A stretch of DNA of 64,000 bases from an uncultured Oscillospiraceae bacterium (GTDB lineage Bacteria > Bacillota > Clostridia > Oscillospirales > Acutalibacteraceae), in assembly GCA_900547445.1 (NCBI GenBank), contig URGJ01000002.1, positions 62,001 to 126,000 on the forward strand. Reading direction: 5' to 3'. The position numbers were made by a program, and so were the translations under genes. Of the stretch, positions 18,664 to 27,616 are shown one piece after another. Below the pieces are notes generated by a model. The model had not been told where the DNA came from, ran no database searches, and saw only the letters and a program-made list of their open reading frames with translations. Each line of letters opens with the position of its first letter. The stretch's first letter is position 1.

Positions 18664-19644
18664 TTATACTGTCGGGAAAGGATTGAAAAAGGATATTGTC
18701 ACCGTGTAAGCGATATACAGTACAAGCAGTAGTATTCCCTGCGCGCGGGTGAATTTGCCGCGCAGGAGCATAGGAATGACCGCGAGCGCCAACAGCCCCA
18801 AACAAACGGGAATATCAAGGAAAAGGTTTTGCGGGCAGGCGGTTAGCCCTCCGCCCGAAACAAGTGAGCAAATCGGCAGAATTATAGCTAAATCGATTAA
18901 ATTCGCGCCTATGATATTTCCGACAGACAGCGAGGACTGCTTTTTGATAACGGCGCTTACCGTGGTGATAAGCTCGGGTAGCGAGGTACCGACGGCGACA
19001 ACGGTCGCCGAAATAACCGCCTCGGAAACCCCGCTCGCCGCGGCAATTTCGGTAGCGGAATCGACAAGAAAGTCTGCACCGACGACTATTCCCGCCGCTC
19101 CTATTATAAATTTTACTATGTTGAGCGGAATTTCTTTCTTTTCAAATACCCGCTTTTCGTTCTGTGCCGATTCGGCTTTTCCGCTTTTAATGCTTTCGTA
19201 AACCGAGACGGCAAATATTATAAGCAACAGCACGCTCCCGATAAGCGAAAAGCTATCGCCTAAGGAGGAGATATAGAGAATTACCGCCGCTGAAAGTAAG
19301 AGCAGGGATTTTGCGGCGTACTGGGAGCGTTTAACCGCGGCGGGGATACAGATTATCGAAATCGCCATAATAAGCCCCGTGTTCGCTGTGACCGAGCCTA
19401 CCGCGTTACCTATTGCTATAGCGTTAGAGCCGCGGGACGCTCCGAGACAGGAGACTATAAGCTCGGGCAGGGTAGTCGCAAGGCTTACAACCGTTGCTCC
19501 GATTACAAAATGAGGTATTCCCGAAACCTCCGCCATCCATACGGCGGCATCAACAAAAAAATCCCCGCCCTTTATTATAAGTATCAGACCGCAGATAAAC
19601 AGAATTATCAGCGCCCACATAGGCCAGCCGACCGCTGAAATCAT
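18664..19644 (-). CDS. Calcium/sodium (cation) antiporter, CaCA family
   Basis: Ten-helix membrane exchanger expelling Ca2+ against Na+ or H+. The two inverted alpha repeats that form the ion site are GATVVSLATTLPEL near residue 50 and SATVVAVGTSLPEL near residue 210, with GNAVGS and GNIIGAN following each. A charged cytoplasmic loop (about 150-175, KSGKAESAQNEKRVFEKKE) separates the halves. The start is set at the ATG 19644 because GGAGGAATTAAA precedes it; a longer reading from TTG 19665 would translate the Shine-Dalgarno itself. It is the last gene of a minus-strand pair with the SDR gene. Confidence 0.93.
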   Translation of the reverse strand: MISAVGWPMWALIILFICGLILIIKGGDFFVDAAVWMAEVSGIPHFVIGATVVSLATTLPELIVSCLGASRGSNAIAIGNAVGSVTANTGLIMAISIICIPAAVKRSQYAAKSLLLLSAAVILYISSLGDSFSLIGSVLLLIIFAVSVYESIKSGKAESAQNEKRVFEKKEIPLNIVKFIIGAAGIVVGADFLVDSATEIAAASGVSEAVISATVVAVGTSLPELITTVSAVIKKQSSLSVGNIIGANLIDLAIILPICSLVSGGGLTACPQNLFLDIPVCLGLLALAVIPMLLRGKFTRAQGILLLVLYIAYTVTISFFNPFPTV

Positions 19645-19668
19645 TTTAATTCCTCCAAAAAGCAACCT

Positions 19669-20436
19669 TTAAGTTCCGCACATTTTCATTACTATACTAT
19701 GCGGCAGAATTTTGGCTATAACTCGGTAAAACTTAAAGAAGAGCCGATTTGTATAAACTCCCCGCTTTTTTGCCGACGCCGCAAGAGATTTTCTCGCCAT
19801 AACCGCGGGGTTTACCCGCGGCAGGGTGTCAAAGGTTCGGCTTGACCCCTTAGCTATTCCCGCGACGGGCAAAAACTCGGTGTCCATAGGACCGGGGCAG
19901 ACTGCCAGCACATTTATGCCGCGGCTCTTAAGCTCGATTCTGAGCGCCCTTGAAAGGCTCATCACATAAGCCTTTGTCGAGGAATAGACCGACATTCCCG
20001 TATTCGGCGCAAAGGCGGCGATGGAGCATACATTTATTATTTCCGAATCCTTTTGCATATAGGGAAGGGTAAGCGAGGTCATAACCGTAAGCACCTCGCA
20101 GTTAAGGCGCACCATACCGCCGTTATCCTTCGCCGAGACGGTATCAAAGTTGCCGAGCCTACCGAATCCCGCGTTGTTTATAAGCAGGGAAACTGTGGGC
20201 TTAAGCTCTGAAAGCAGGGAAGTGTATTTATTAAGGCAGTCGCTGTCGGTAATATCAAGCGCCAGCACACGGGTTTTCGCGCTAAGCTCTTCCGCCACAT
20301 TATGAAGCTTGTTCTCCCGCCTTGCGATAAGCCATATTTCGTCTATTTCCTTTCGGGTTCTTGAAATCTCCGCTGCGTATTCTTTGCCTATTCCCGACGA
20401 AGCGCCTGTAACTACTGCGATTTTCAAAAAAGCCAC
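19669..20436 (-). CDS. SDR family NAD(P)-dependent oxidoreductase
   Basis: Short-chain dehydrogenase of the DltE/YqjQ-like type, 255 residues: TGASSGIGKEYA near residue 10, NNAGFGRLG near 88, catalytic Ser in VCSIAAF and YSSTKAYV near 152, then CPGPMDTEF. The C-terminal extension (KRGVYTNRLFFKFYRVIAKILP) is basic and hydrophobic and may touch the membrane. It sits 24 bases before the antiporter gene on the same strand. The substrate is unknown; relatives act on short-chain aldehydes, ketones or lipids. Confidence 0.88.
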   Translation of the reverse strand: MAFLKIAVVTGASSGIGKEYAAEISRTRKEIDEIWLIARRENKLHNVAEELSAKTRVLALDITDSDCLNKYTSLLSELKPTVSLLINNAGFGRLGNFDTVSAKDNGGMVRLNCEVLTVMTSLTLPYMQKDSEIINVCSIAAFAPNTGMSVYSSTKAYVMSLSRALRIELKSRGINVLAVCPGPMDTEFLPVAGIAKGSSRTFDTLPRVNPAVMARKSLAASAKKRGVYTNRLFFKFYRVIAKILPHSIVMKMCGT

Positions 20437-20473
20437 ATCCTTTACGGTTTTATAATAAAAAAATAATTATGAT

Positions 20474-21262
20474 TTATCCGTGAAGGTCGGTTCCTATAAA
20501 GCCGACCTCTTTAAAATCGCTCGGGTTGTGACGGATTATGTAATCAATGTAGGACGCCGTCATTTTAGCCGTTAAAATATAGCCCATAGGATTCATATGC
20601 CCGAGAAGAAAGAAATTTTCATGGAATTTTTCGTCATACTTCGGCGCGTATTTAAACAGGTCGATAACATAGGTGTTATCGAATTTTTCGGCAAAATCGT
20701 AAAGAAGCGCCGCGTGCGCCTGCTTGTCTTGAATGCGCGGATCGTTTTTGCCGCCGTCAGCCATAGTCATAAGGAAAAATTTTGCGCGGGGTTGTATTTG
20801 CTTTAAACGCTGTATTATTTCGGCGTAATATCCCGCAAAATTCTTCTTATTGTTTTTATAATCCGAAAAATCGACATCGTTTACCGAGCCTAATTCCTGA
20901 TTACGGCAGATAATGTCGTTTACACCGAGGGCGATTATGTAGGCTTGAGAAGCGTATTTAGCGTCCCAAAAGCCGTTTGCGTCTGCAAAGCTTTCGCAGT
21001 ATTCCTTAGCGGTCATGCCGCCGCGGGATAGGTTGTAGACCTTACTTCCGCACATACGTGCAAGATACTGTCCCCACGAGTATTCAAACATATCGTGATA
21101 GCCGCGGCTGCCGTCCGCCTTTAGCGATTCAAACTCCCCCGAGGAAAGACTGTCGCCTATACAGCAGATTGTTCGGAATATTGAGGTAAAGCCTCCGTCG
21201 GTTACAATTCTGTCAAGCGGTTTTTCGTTTTCGTTTGCAATAAATTCTTCAATGTTCATCAT
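20474..21262 (-). CDS. SGNH/GDSL-family hydrolase
   Basis: Putative esterase with SGNH fold, 263 residues from the chosen start. Block I is CIGDSLSSGEFE with the nucleophile Ser near residue 37, block III is GVNDI, and block V is GHMNPMGY with the catalytic His. No signal peptide, so it is probably cytoplasmic. A longer reading from 21346 adds 28 residues (KTIIYNAIMHLKKTG...) with no conserved start and poor Shine-Dalgarno, so one of the paired ATGs at 21262/21259 is preferred. Substrate unknown; relatives deacetylate sugars or lipids. Confidence 0.85.
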   Translation of the reverse strand: MMNIEEFIANENEKPLDRIVTDGGFTSIFRTICCIGDSLSSGEFESLKADGSRGYHDMFEYSWGQYLARMCGSKVYNLSRGGMTAKEYCESFADANGFWDAKYASQAYIIALGVNDIICRNQELGSVNDVDFSDYKNNKKNFAGYYAEIIQRLKQIQPRAKFFLMTMADGGKNDPRIQDKQAHAALLYDFAEKFDNTYVIDLFKYAPKYDEKFHENFFLLGHMNPMGYILTAKMTASYIDYIIRHNPSDFKEVGFIGTDLHG

Positions 21263-21390
21263 ATACACACCATTTTCTTGATTCTTCAATAAACCTGTCT
21301 TTTTTAAATGCATTATAGCATTATATATAATCGTTTTCAAGCACAATCCGCTGACTTATTAAAAAATTCAAAATATTAGGTATATTACTA

Positions 21391-21419
21391 TTGTTTATTC
21401 CGCAAAAATATTGTATAAT
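21391..21419 (+). promoter_or_regulatory. Sigma-A promoter of the nifS-thiI operon
   Basis: TTGTTT at 21391-21396, 17-bp spacer, TATAAT at 21414-21419, 33 bases before the start codon. Confidence 0.78.
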
Positions 21420-21451
21420 AGACTATATATAAGTATAGGGAGCATGGCATT

Positions 21452-22585
21452 TTGGAGCATATCGCTTATCTTGACAACAGTTCTACCACAAAGCCCTCAA
21501 AAAGAGCGGTTCAATATATAACCCGTGCGCTTGAGAGCAACTGGGGCAATCCCTCATCTCTGCACCGAATAGGAATGGAGGCGGAAATTGCCCTTAATGA
21601 TGCGAGGGAATGTATCGCGCATACCGTAAACGCACGAGCGGATGAAATCTTTTTTACCGGGAGCGGTACCGAGGCTAACAATACCGCCCTTTTATCTGTG
21701 CTGAAGGCTAAAAGCAGGGGCGTAAGAATTGTCACCACGGCTATCGAACACCCCTCGGTGTTAGAGACCGCAAAAAGACTCGGTGATTACGGCTTTGAGG
21801 TTGTGTGTTTAAAGCCCGATAATAACGGAATTGTTCCGCTGTCCGCGCTTGAAAATGCCCTAACGGATAATACTCTGCTTGTGAGTATGATGCTTGTAAA
21901 CAACGAAACCGGAGCGATTCAGCACATACGCGAGGCGGCAGCGCTTACAAAACGGATAGCACCCTTGGCGCTTTTCCACTGCGACGCGGTGCAGGGCTAC
22001 GGCAAGCTGCCCGTAAATGTAAAGCAATTAGGTGTCGACCTTTTATCTGCCAGCGGGCATAAAATTCACGGTCCAAAGGGAATAGGCTTTCTGTACTGCA
22101 AAAAGGGCGTGCATATAAATCCGCTTATAACAGGCGGCGGTCAGGAGCGCGGTATGCGCTCGGGGACGGAATCAACTCCCCTAATAATGGGACTTATGGG
22201 GGCGGCGGAGGAGCTTGTGAAGCCCGAAACTCAGCTTAAAAAACAGCAGGAGCTGTTCGATTACACAAAGGACAGGCTTGTTAAAATCGGCGCGGTTATA
22301 AACTCGCCCGAGGGGTGTCTTCCTTATATATTAAATGTTTCGCTTGTCGGCTACCGCTCGGAAACTCTGCTTCATTTTCTTGAAAGCCGAAATGTTTTTG
22401 TTTCAAGCGGAAGTGCCTGTGCAAAGGGTCACGGCAGCTATGTGCTTAATGAAATGGGTTTTGACAGAAAACGTACCGACAGCGCGCTTAGAATAAGCTT
22501 TTCAAGATATAATACAAAAGAGGACTCAGATATGCTTGTCACGGCTCTTGAAGAGGCAAAAAAACAGCTTAGAAAGGCAAACTGA
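21452..22585 (+). CDS. Cysteine desulfurase (NifS/IscS-like, NifZ role)
   Basis: PLP enzyme that takes sulfur from cysteine as an enzyme-bound persulfide. 377 residues: start YLDNSSTTKP, PLP-contacting FTGSGTEANNTAL, HCDAVQ, the PLP Lys in SGHKIHGPKG, and the catalytic Cys loop SSGSACAKG near residue 325. The TTG start has AGGGAG about 10 bases upstream; no in-frame ATG fits. It overlaps thiI by one base, the same pairing as Bacillus nifZ-thiI, so its job is most likely to supply sulfur for tRNA 4-thiouridine. Confidence 0.94.
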   Translation: MEHIAYLDNSSTTKPSKRAVQYITRALESNWGNPSSLHRIGMEAEIALNDARECIAHTVNARADEIFFTGSGTEANNTALLSVLKAKSRGVRIVTTAIEHPSVLETAKRLGDYGFEVVCLKPDNNGIVPLSALENALTDNTLLVSMMLVNNETGAIQHIREAAALTKRIAPLALFHCDAVQGYGKLPVNVKQLGVDLLSASGHKIHGPKGIGFLYCKKGVHINPLITGGGQERGMRSGTESTPLIMGLMGAAEELVKPETQLKKQQELFDYTKDRLVKIGAVINSPEGCLPYILNVSLVGYRSETLLHFLESRNVFVSSGSACAKGHGSYVLNEMGFDRKRTDSALRISFSRYNTKEDSDMLVTALEEAKKQLRKAN

Positions 22586-23754
22586 TGAAAGAGATAATTT
22601 TGATTAAAAACGGCGAGCTGGCTTTAAAAGGCCTTAACCGCTGTAATTTTGAGGACACACTGATTAAAAATATAAAGCGACGCCTTAAGGATTTGGGCGA
22701 GACGGAAATCCGCAAGTCGCAGTCAACAATTTATATCGAGCCCAAGAGCGAGGACTATGATTTTGAAGAAGCGCTCTCCCGTGTGGGCAGAATCTTCGGC
22801 ATAGCGGGCTTCAGCCGAGCCTGCGTTTGCGAAAAAACGGCAGAGGACATACTTTCCCGTTCTCCCGAATATCTTAAAAGTGTAATGGAAAACATAAAAA
22901 CCTTTAAAGTTGAAGCAAAGCGGGCGGATAAGTGCTTTCCCTTTACCTCTCCCGAAATATGCCGCGAGGTGGGAGCGGTACTGCTCGAAAAATATCCCCA
23001 TCTTAAGGTTGATGTTCACAATCCCGACCGAGTAATATATGTTGAAATACGCGACTTTGCCGCATATGTAAGGGCGGAACAACTAAAGGGGGCAGGGGGC
23101 TTACCCGTGGGAACCGCGGGCAAGGCTTCGATATTGATTTCGGGCGGAATCGACAGCCCCGTAGCCGCCTGGACTATGGCAAAGCGTGGACTTCGCCTTA
23201 ATGCTATTCACTTTGCAAGCCCGCCTTATACAAGCCCGCGCGCCGAGCTAAAGGTGCGAACACTCCTTAAAAAGGTGGCGGCGTACAGCGGAACGATTAA
23301 TCTTGCTATAGTACCCTTTACCGAAATACAGGACGAGATAGGCAGAAACTGCCCCGAGGATTATTTTACTCTTATTATGCGCCGTATGATGATGCGTATA
23401 TCCGAGCGCTTGGCAAGGGAAGCGGGAAGCCTTGCGCTTATCACGGGCGAGAGCCTCGGTCAGGTTGCAAGCCAGACCCTGCCCGCCCTCGTCACGACCG
23501 ACAGCGTTGTTAATATGCCTGTCCTCCGTCCCCTTATCGGTATGGATAAGGAGGAAATAATCAAGATTTCAAGGAATATCGATACCTTTGAAACCTCGAT
23601 TTTGCCTTATGAGGACTGCTGTACGGTATTTACCCCAAAGCACCCGAAAACAAGACCTACGCTTGAATCCTGCCTTGAGGCGGAGCAGAGGCTTGACATA
23701 GAGCGACTTATCGAAAAAGCGGTAAGCGGGACCTTGTATTCCTATATTGAATAA
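22585..23754 (+). CDS. thiI: tRNA 4-thiouridine synthase ThiI
   Basis: Adenylates U8 of tRNA and inserts sulfur to make 4-thiouridine. 389 residues with an N-terminal ferredoxin-like/THUMP region (about 1-165) and a PP-loop pyrophosphatase domain with SGGIDSPVAAW near residue 182. TGESLGQVASQT and YEDCCTVF are family blocks. The C-terminal rhodanese domain of the enterobacterial enzyme is absent, as in Bacillus, where a dedicated desulfurase donates sulfur; that partner is the overlapping upstream gene. Confidence 0.96.
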   Translation: MKEIILIKNGELALKGLNRCNFEDTLIKNIKRRLKDLGETEIRKSQSTIYIEPKSEDYDFEEALSRVGRIFGIAGFSRACVCEKTAEDILSRSPEYLKSVMENIKTFKVEAKRADKCFPFTSPEICREVGAVLLEKYPHLKVDVHNPDRVIYVEIRDFAAYVRAEQLKGAGGLPVGTAGKASILISGGIDSPVAAWTMAKRGLRLNAIHFASPPYTSPRAELKVRTLLKKVAAYSGTINLAIVPFTEIQDEIGRNCPEDYFTLIMRRMMMRISERLAREAGSLALITGESLGQVASQTLPALVTTDSVVNMPVLRPLIGMDKEEIIKISRNIDTFETSILPYEDCCTVFTPKHPKTRPTLESCLEAEQRLDIERLIEKAVSGTLYSYIE

Positions 23755-23778
23755 AATATTTTATAAAGCGGTAATTAT

Positions 23779-24273
23779 ATGAACAACAAGATATACGAGC
23801 TTAGCTGTCAAGCCGTAAGATTATTAAAGGAAAATAAAATGACTGTTTCGGCGGCGGAATCCTGTACGGGCGGACTGGTCTCGGCGTATATTACCGCCGT
23901 TCCGGGCTCGTCCTCGGCGTTTGAGTTGGGAATAACCTCCTATTCCTGCCGAGTAAAGCGCGATATTTTGGGAGTGGACGGAGAAACCCTGCAAAACTTA
24001 GGGGCGGTAAGCCGTGAAACAGCGTATCAAATGGCGCAAAACATTCGCGAAAAGGCAAATTCAAGTATAGGCGTTTCGGTAACGGGCGTCGCGGGACCCG
24101 ACGGCTCGGAGGGACACGCCCCCGGACTTGTCTATATTGCGGCGGCATATGACGGCGGCGTTCGCGTTAAGGAGCTTAACATTGACCCGCTATCGCGTAA
24201 TTGCGTCAGGGAAACGGCGGTTTCGGAAATTTTTAAGCTTATAATTAAGATTATCGGGGAAGTTAAAAAATGA
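23779..24273 (+). CDS. pncC: CinA C-terminal-type nicotinamide-nucleotide amidohydrolase
   Basis: Deamidates NMN to NaMN in the pyridine-nucleotide cycle. 164 residues corresponding only to the CinA C-terminal domain: VSAAESCTGGLVSA near residue 23, the block GITSYS near 54, and SVTGVAGPDG near 113. The N-terminal MoCF domain of full CinA is not in this gene, but a related-looking domain is found two genes downstream at 25216-26370. It overlaps the sortase gene by four bases (ATGA). Confidence 0.92.
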   Translation: MNNKIYELSCQAVRLLKENKMTVSAAESCTGGLVSAYITAVPGSSSAFELGITSYSCRVKRDILGVDGETLQNLGAVSRETAYQMAQNIREKANSSIGVSVTGVAGPDGSEGHAPGLVYIAAAYDGGVRVKELNIDPLSRNCVRETAVSEIFKLIIKIIGEVKK

Positions 24274-25196
24274 AGCATGCAAAAGAAAAGGCCGATTTTT
24301 TTTACAGGCTGTATTTATCCTATATTCCTAACGGACGGGACAATTTAAAGCAGATATTAATTAAGGTGTTTTTCCTTATATCGCTTATAACCCTCATCGT
24401 CTCAGCCGCATATCTTACAAACTATTTTCTGTCATCAAAGCATCAGGACGGTATTATCGAGGACACACGCTCGGTATGGCACGAAACAGAGACAGAGGAC
24501 GCGCCCGAGCCTTCGGCAACCGAGCTTTTGCTACGGGAAAACAGCGATTTTAAAGGTTGGATAACCGTACCTAATACTAAAATCGATAATCCGATTTATC
24601 AAACCGATAATAATGAGTTCTATTTGACCCACAACCAAAAAAAGCAAAAAAGCGCATACGGAGCTTTGTTCTTCGACTGTAAAAATTTGATAACCGATGG
24701 TGAGACCGACAAAAACCTTGTAATATACGGGCACCATATGAAAAACGGCTCTATGTTCGCCAATCTTACAAAATATAAGTCGTTAAGCTTCTATAAGGAG
24801 AATCCCACGATAGAGTTTTCCACACTTTACAAAAAAGGTACATATAAGGTGTATGCGGCCTTTGTGCTTAACGCCTCAAAGGCGGACGATAACGGATATA
24901 TATATAATATTTCAAGAAAAAACTTTATTAGCGACGAGGATTTTAATTCATGGGTAGACGAGGCTCGTGAGCGCAGTCTTATAAGTACGGGTGTTGATGT
25001 TGAAAACGGCGATAATATTATTACCTTAGTCACATGTGCGTACGATTTTGACAATGCAAGGTTTGTGGTTATGGCAAGGGAAACCCGCGAGGACGAGAGC
25101 GTTTTGGCAGATACCTCTAAAGCCGCTGCAAACCCGTCGCCTAGATACCCTAAGCGCTGGTATGAAGAACGCGGTATAGATTATCCTTTTGACTGA
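24270..25196 (+). CDS. srtB: Class B sortase
   Basis: Membrane-anchored transpeptidase that attaches proteins to the cell wall or links pilin subunits. One N-terminal transmembrane helix (about 27-52), then the sortase barrel: NTKIDNPIYQTDNNEFYL is the class B entry, catalytic His in YGHHMKNGSMF near residue 152, Cys in LVTCAYDF near 252 and Arg in ARFVVMAR near 262. No LPXTG- or NPQTN-bearing substrate gene is next to it, so its targets lie elsewhere. Co-translated with pncC and followed by an unusual TM protein. Confidence 0.93.
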   Translation: MKHAKEKADFFYRLYLSYIPNGRDNLKQILIKVFFLISLITLIVSAAYLTNYFLSSKHQDGIIEDTRSVWHETETEDAPEPSATELLLRENSDFKGWITVPNTKIDNPIYQTDNNEFYLTHNQKKQKSAYGALFFDCKNLITDGETDKNLVIYGHHMKNGSMFANLTKYKSLSFYKENPTIEFSTLYKKGTYKVYAAFVLNASKADDNGYIYNISRKNFISDEDFNSWVDEARERSLISTGVDVENGDNIITLVTCAYDFDNARFVVMARETREDESVLADTSKAAANPSPRYPKRWYEERGIDYPFD

Positions 25197-25215
25197 AAAT
25201 AAAGGGGGAGCAAAT

Positions 25216-26370
25216 ATGTTTCAAAATATTAAGGTAGATATAGTCTATTATAAAACCAATACCGATTTTGAGATGGAGTTCAATCTCTGCGGCTGTTGCC
25301 GTATGAGACTGCTTACCGATAAGGCGTCGGATAAAAAGACCCTTGTGCACGATCTTGCGAGGGCGGTATCCCGCAGCCGCGTTATAATTATCGCGGGAAA
25401 GCTGTCAGGCGAGGAGGGAATTATCGAAATAACGGCTCGGGCTATCGCAAAGACCGTAACAGAAATCGATAAAAGCCTTTACGGCATAAAGTCCGAGAAT
25501 ATAATAAGCGTTATTAACGGCGCGACTCCGCTTGTAACGCCCGACGGCGAATTCGGCGGCTGTATTATCGAGAGCGGACCTCAGTCAATGGTACTTATTT
25601 CCGATGACAAGGCGGTTCGCAAAACGGTTATGAATACCCTCATACACCCTTATATTGAGGAGCTTTGTGCGCTTGATTTAAAGGAAAAAGCAAAAAGCGC
25701 CGCTGCGGTTGCCGCTCCCGTTACAGAGCCGCACGCTGTAAATACCCCCGACGCGAACGATATTTCCTCAATCTCAGAAACCTGCCTGCAAGAATCAGAA
25801 TCGCAGACCGAGACTGCCGCCGAGGAAGCTGAGACAGCAGCCGAGCCACAGGCGGAAGCCGAACCAGGCAATGAGGATACTGCCGAGCAGGAAAAAACGG
25901 AGGATCAAGAAGAGGAAAGCTTTAAGGAAGAAATAAAGGAAGAAGAGAAAAATGAGCATACTGACGAGCCGTCCGCTAAACCGCTTTCGTCTTTTTCCTC
26001 AAAATCCGATGATGTTTCTCTTTCGGGGGGTATGATTTTTGAAACGGACGATTACCGCGCCGAGCCTTTAAGCAGTGAGGAAGATTCAGAACTTTTCATT
26101 GAACCCGAATCTCTTAAAAAGAGAATAATCGGCTTCCGCAATAACAGCTATGTTTCGGAGGAAGGCGAGGATTCACCCTATCATACCTCGGAAGAACCGA
26201 CCGGAAAGCTTAAATCAGGCTTCTCGGGAAATTTGCCTATTTTGATTATATCAGTGCTTTTACTGATTGTATTAGCGGTGCTGTGCTACTGCATATTTTA
26301 TGTTCCGTCAAAAGACGGAGTGACGGCTTCGGCATATCTTAATGAAACTTTTAATACACTGTTTGGATAG
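25216..26370 (+). CDS. Membrane-anchored protein with degenerate CinA-N/MoCF-like domain
   Basis: 384 residues from the ATG at 25216 (GGGGGAG upstream; an in-frame start at 25189 inside srtB is less likely). Residues about 1-155 follow the order of the CinA N-terminal MoCF domain: SDKKTLVHDLARAVSRSRVI, then IIAGKLSGEEG where CinA has TGGLGPT, then INGATPLVTPDGEFGGCI and SMVLISDDKAVRKTVMNTL where CinA has the LPGPPSE block. The key glycines and PGxP are changed, so activity is doubtful. Residues about 160-330 are acidic, Glu-rich and low in complexity; one transmembrane helix (about 341-365) and a short outer tail end the protein. Function unknown. Confidence 0.7.
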   Translation: MFQNIKVDIVYYKTNTDFEMEFNLCGCCRMRLLTDKASDKKTLVHDLARAVSRSRVIIIAGKLSGEEGIIEITARAIAKTVTEIDKSLYGIKSENIISVINGATPLVTPDGEFGGCIIESGPQSMVLISDDKAVRKTVMNTLIHPYIEELCALDLKEKAKSAAAVAAPVTEPHAVNTPDANDISSISETCLQESESQTETAAEEAETAAEPQAEAEPGNEDTAEQEKTEDQEEESFKEEIKEEEKNEHTDEPSAKPLSSFSSKSDDVSLSGGMIFETDDYRAEPLSSEEDSELFIEPESLKKRIIGFRNNSYVSEEGEDSPYHTSEEPTGKLKSGFSGNLPILIISVLLLIVLAVLCYCIFYVPSKDGVTASAYLNETFNTLFG

Positions 26371-26427
26371 GCTGATCTATTCTAAGCGAGAGATAATTGT
26401 AATGTTAAAAAATAAGGAGAAGCAAAA

Positions 26428-27603
26428 ATGAGCGAACTGTCCTTTCCGACTTTTAAAAATAACGGCAAACTTAAATTACTGATAGTTGTGGGAACAAGAC
26501 CTGAAATAATACGTCTTGCCGCGGTTATCAACAAAACGCGTGAGTATTTTGACGTAATCCTTGCACACACGGGTCAAAATTACGACTACAACCTGAACGG
26601 CGTGTTTTTCAAGGATTTAAAGCTCGAAGACCCCGATGTCTATCTTAATGCGGTGGGCAAGGACTTAGGGGAAACAATGGGAAATATAATCGCGAAGTCC
26701 TATCAGCTTATGGCGGAAATTAAGCCGGACGCAGTGTTGGTTTTAGGGGATACAAACAGCTGTCTGTCGGTCATCGGAGCTAAAAGGCTTCACATTCCGA
26801 TTTTTCATATGGAAGCCGGTAACCGTTGTAAGGACGAGTGTTTGCCTGAGGAAACCAACCGAAGAATAGTGGATATTATTTCCGATGTTAATATGGCGTA
26901 CTCCGAGCACGCGAGGCGCTATCTTGCCGAATGCGGACTGCCTAAGGAGCGTACATATGTTACAGGCTCCCCTATGGCGGAGGTACTGCACCAAAATTTA
27001 TCCGAAATTGAGGCAAGCGATATTCATTCTGAATTAGGACTTGAAAAAGGCAAATACATTCTCCTTTCTGCTCACAGAGAGGAGAATATAGATACCGAGA
27101 AAAACTTTTTATCCCTCTTTAACGCGATAAATAAAATGGCTGAAAAATACGATATGCCTATACTTTATTCCTGCCACCCGCGCTCAAAGAAAAGGCTGGA
27201 ACAAAGCGGTTTTAAGCTTGATAAGCGGGTTATTCAGCACGAGCCGCTCGGATTTCACGATTACAACGCTCTTCAGATGAATGCCTTTTGCGTTGTGTCT
27301 GACAGCGGAACGCTGCCGGAGGAAAGCTCCTTCTTTACAAGCATAGGAAGGCCTTTCCCTGCGGTTTGCATCAGGACCTCAACCGAACGCCCCGAAGCGC
27401 TCGACAAGGCGTGCTTTATACTTTCGGGCATTGACGAAAACGGGCTTCTTCAGTCGGTTGAAACAGCGGTAGAAATGAACAAAAACGGCGACTTAGGTCT
27501 GCCGGTTCCCGATTACACCGAGGAAAATGTAAGCACAAAGGTAGTAAAAATCATTCAGTCTTATACAGGTGTAGTCAACAAAATGGTTTGGAGAAAATTT
27601 TAA
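26428..27603 (+). CDS. capG: UDP-GlcNAc 2-epimerase-like enzyme of UDP-L-FucNAc synthesis (CapG/FnlC type)
   Basis: Non-hydrolysing C2 epimerase. In the L-FucNAc pathway the last enzyme converts UDP-L-PneNAc (talose form) to UDP-L-FucNAc. Motifs: GTRPEIIRLAAV near residue 22, HTGQNYDY, GDTNSCL, HMEAGNRC, PEETNRRIVDIISD, SAHREENID near 212 and SDSGTLPEE near 288. 391 residues. It is assigned to CapG rather than plain WecB because capF follows 13 bases later and capE is in the same locus. Has AAGGAG before the ATG. It begins the polysaccharide locus. Confidence 0.9.
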   Translation: MSELSFPTFKNNGKLKLLIVVGTRPEIIRLAAVINKTREYFDVILAHTGQNYDYNLNGVFFKDLKLEDPDVYLNAVGKDLGETMGNIIAKSYQLMAEIKPDAVLVLGDTNSCLSVIGAKRLHIPIFHMEAGNRCKDECLPEETNRRIVDIISDVNMAYSEHARRYLAECGLPKERTYVTGSPMAEVLHQNLSEIEASDIHSELGLEKGKYILLSAHREENIDTEKNFLSLFNAINKMAEKYDMPILYSCHPRSKKRLEQSGFKLDKRVIQHEPLGFHDYNALQMNAFCVVSDSGTLPEESSFFTSIGRPFPAVCIRTSTERPEALDKACFILSGIDENGLLQSVETAVEMNKNGDLGLPVPDYTEENVSTKVVKIIQSYTGVVNKMVWRKF

Positions 27604-27616
27604 TGCGGGGTTTATT

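Noticed and set aside
22585..23754. ThiI truncated because it lacks a rhodanese domain
   Set aside because: Bacillus-type ThiI naturally lacks it and relies on the adjacent cysteine desulfurase, which is present.
24270..26370. Sortase-pilus island
   Set aside because: No LPXTG/NPQTN-type substrate or pilin gene is next to the sortase; the downstream protein has no sorting signal.
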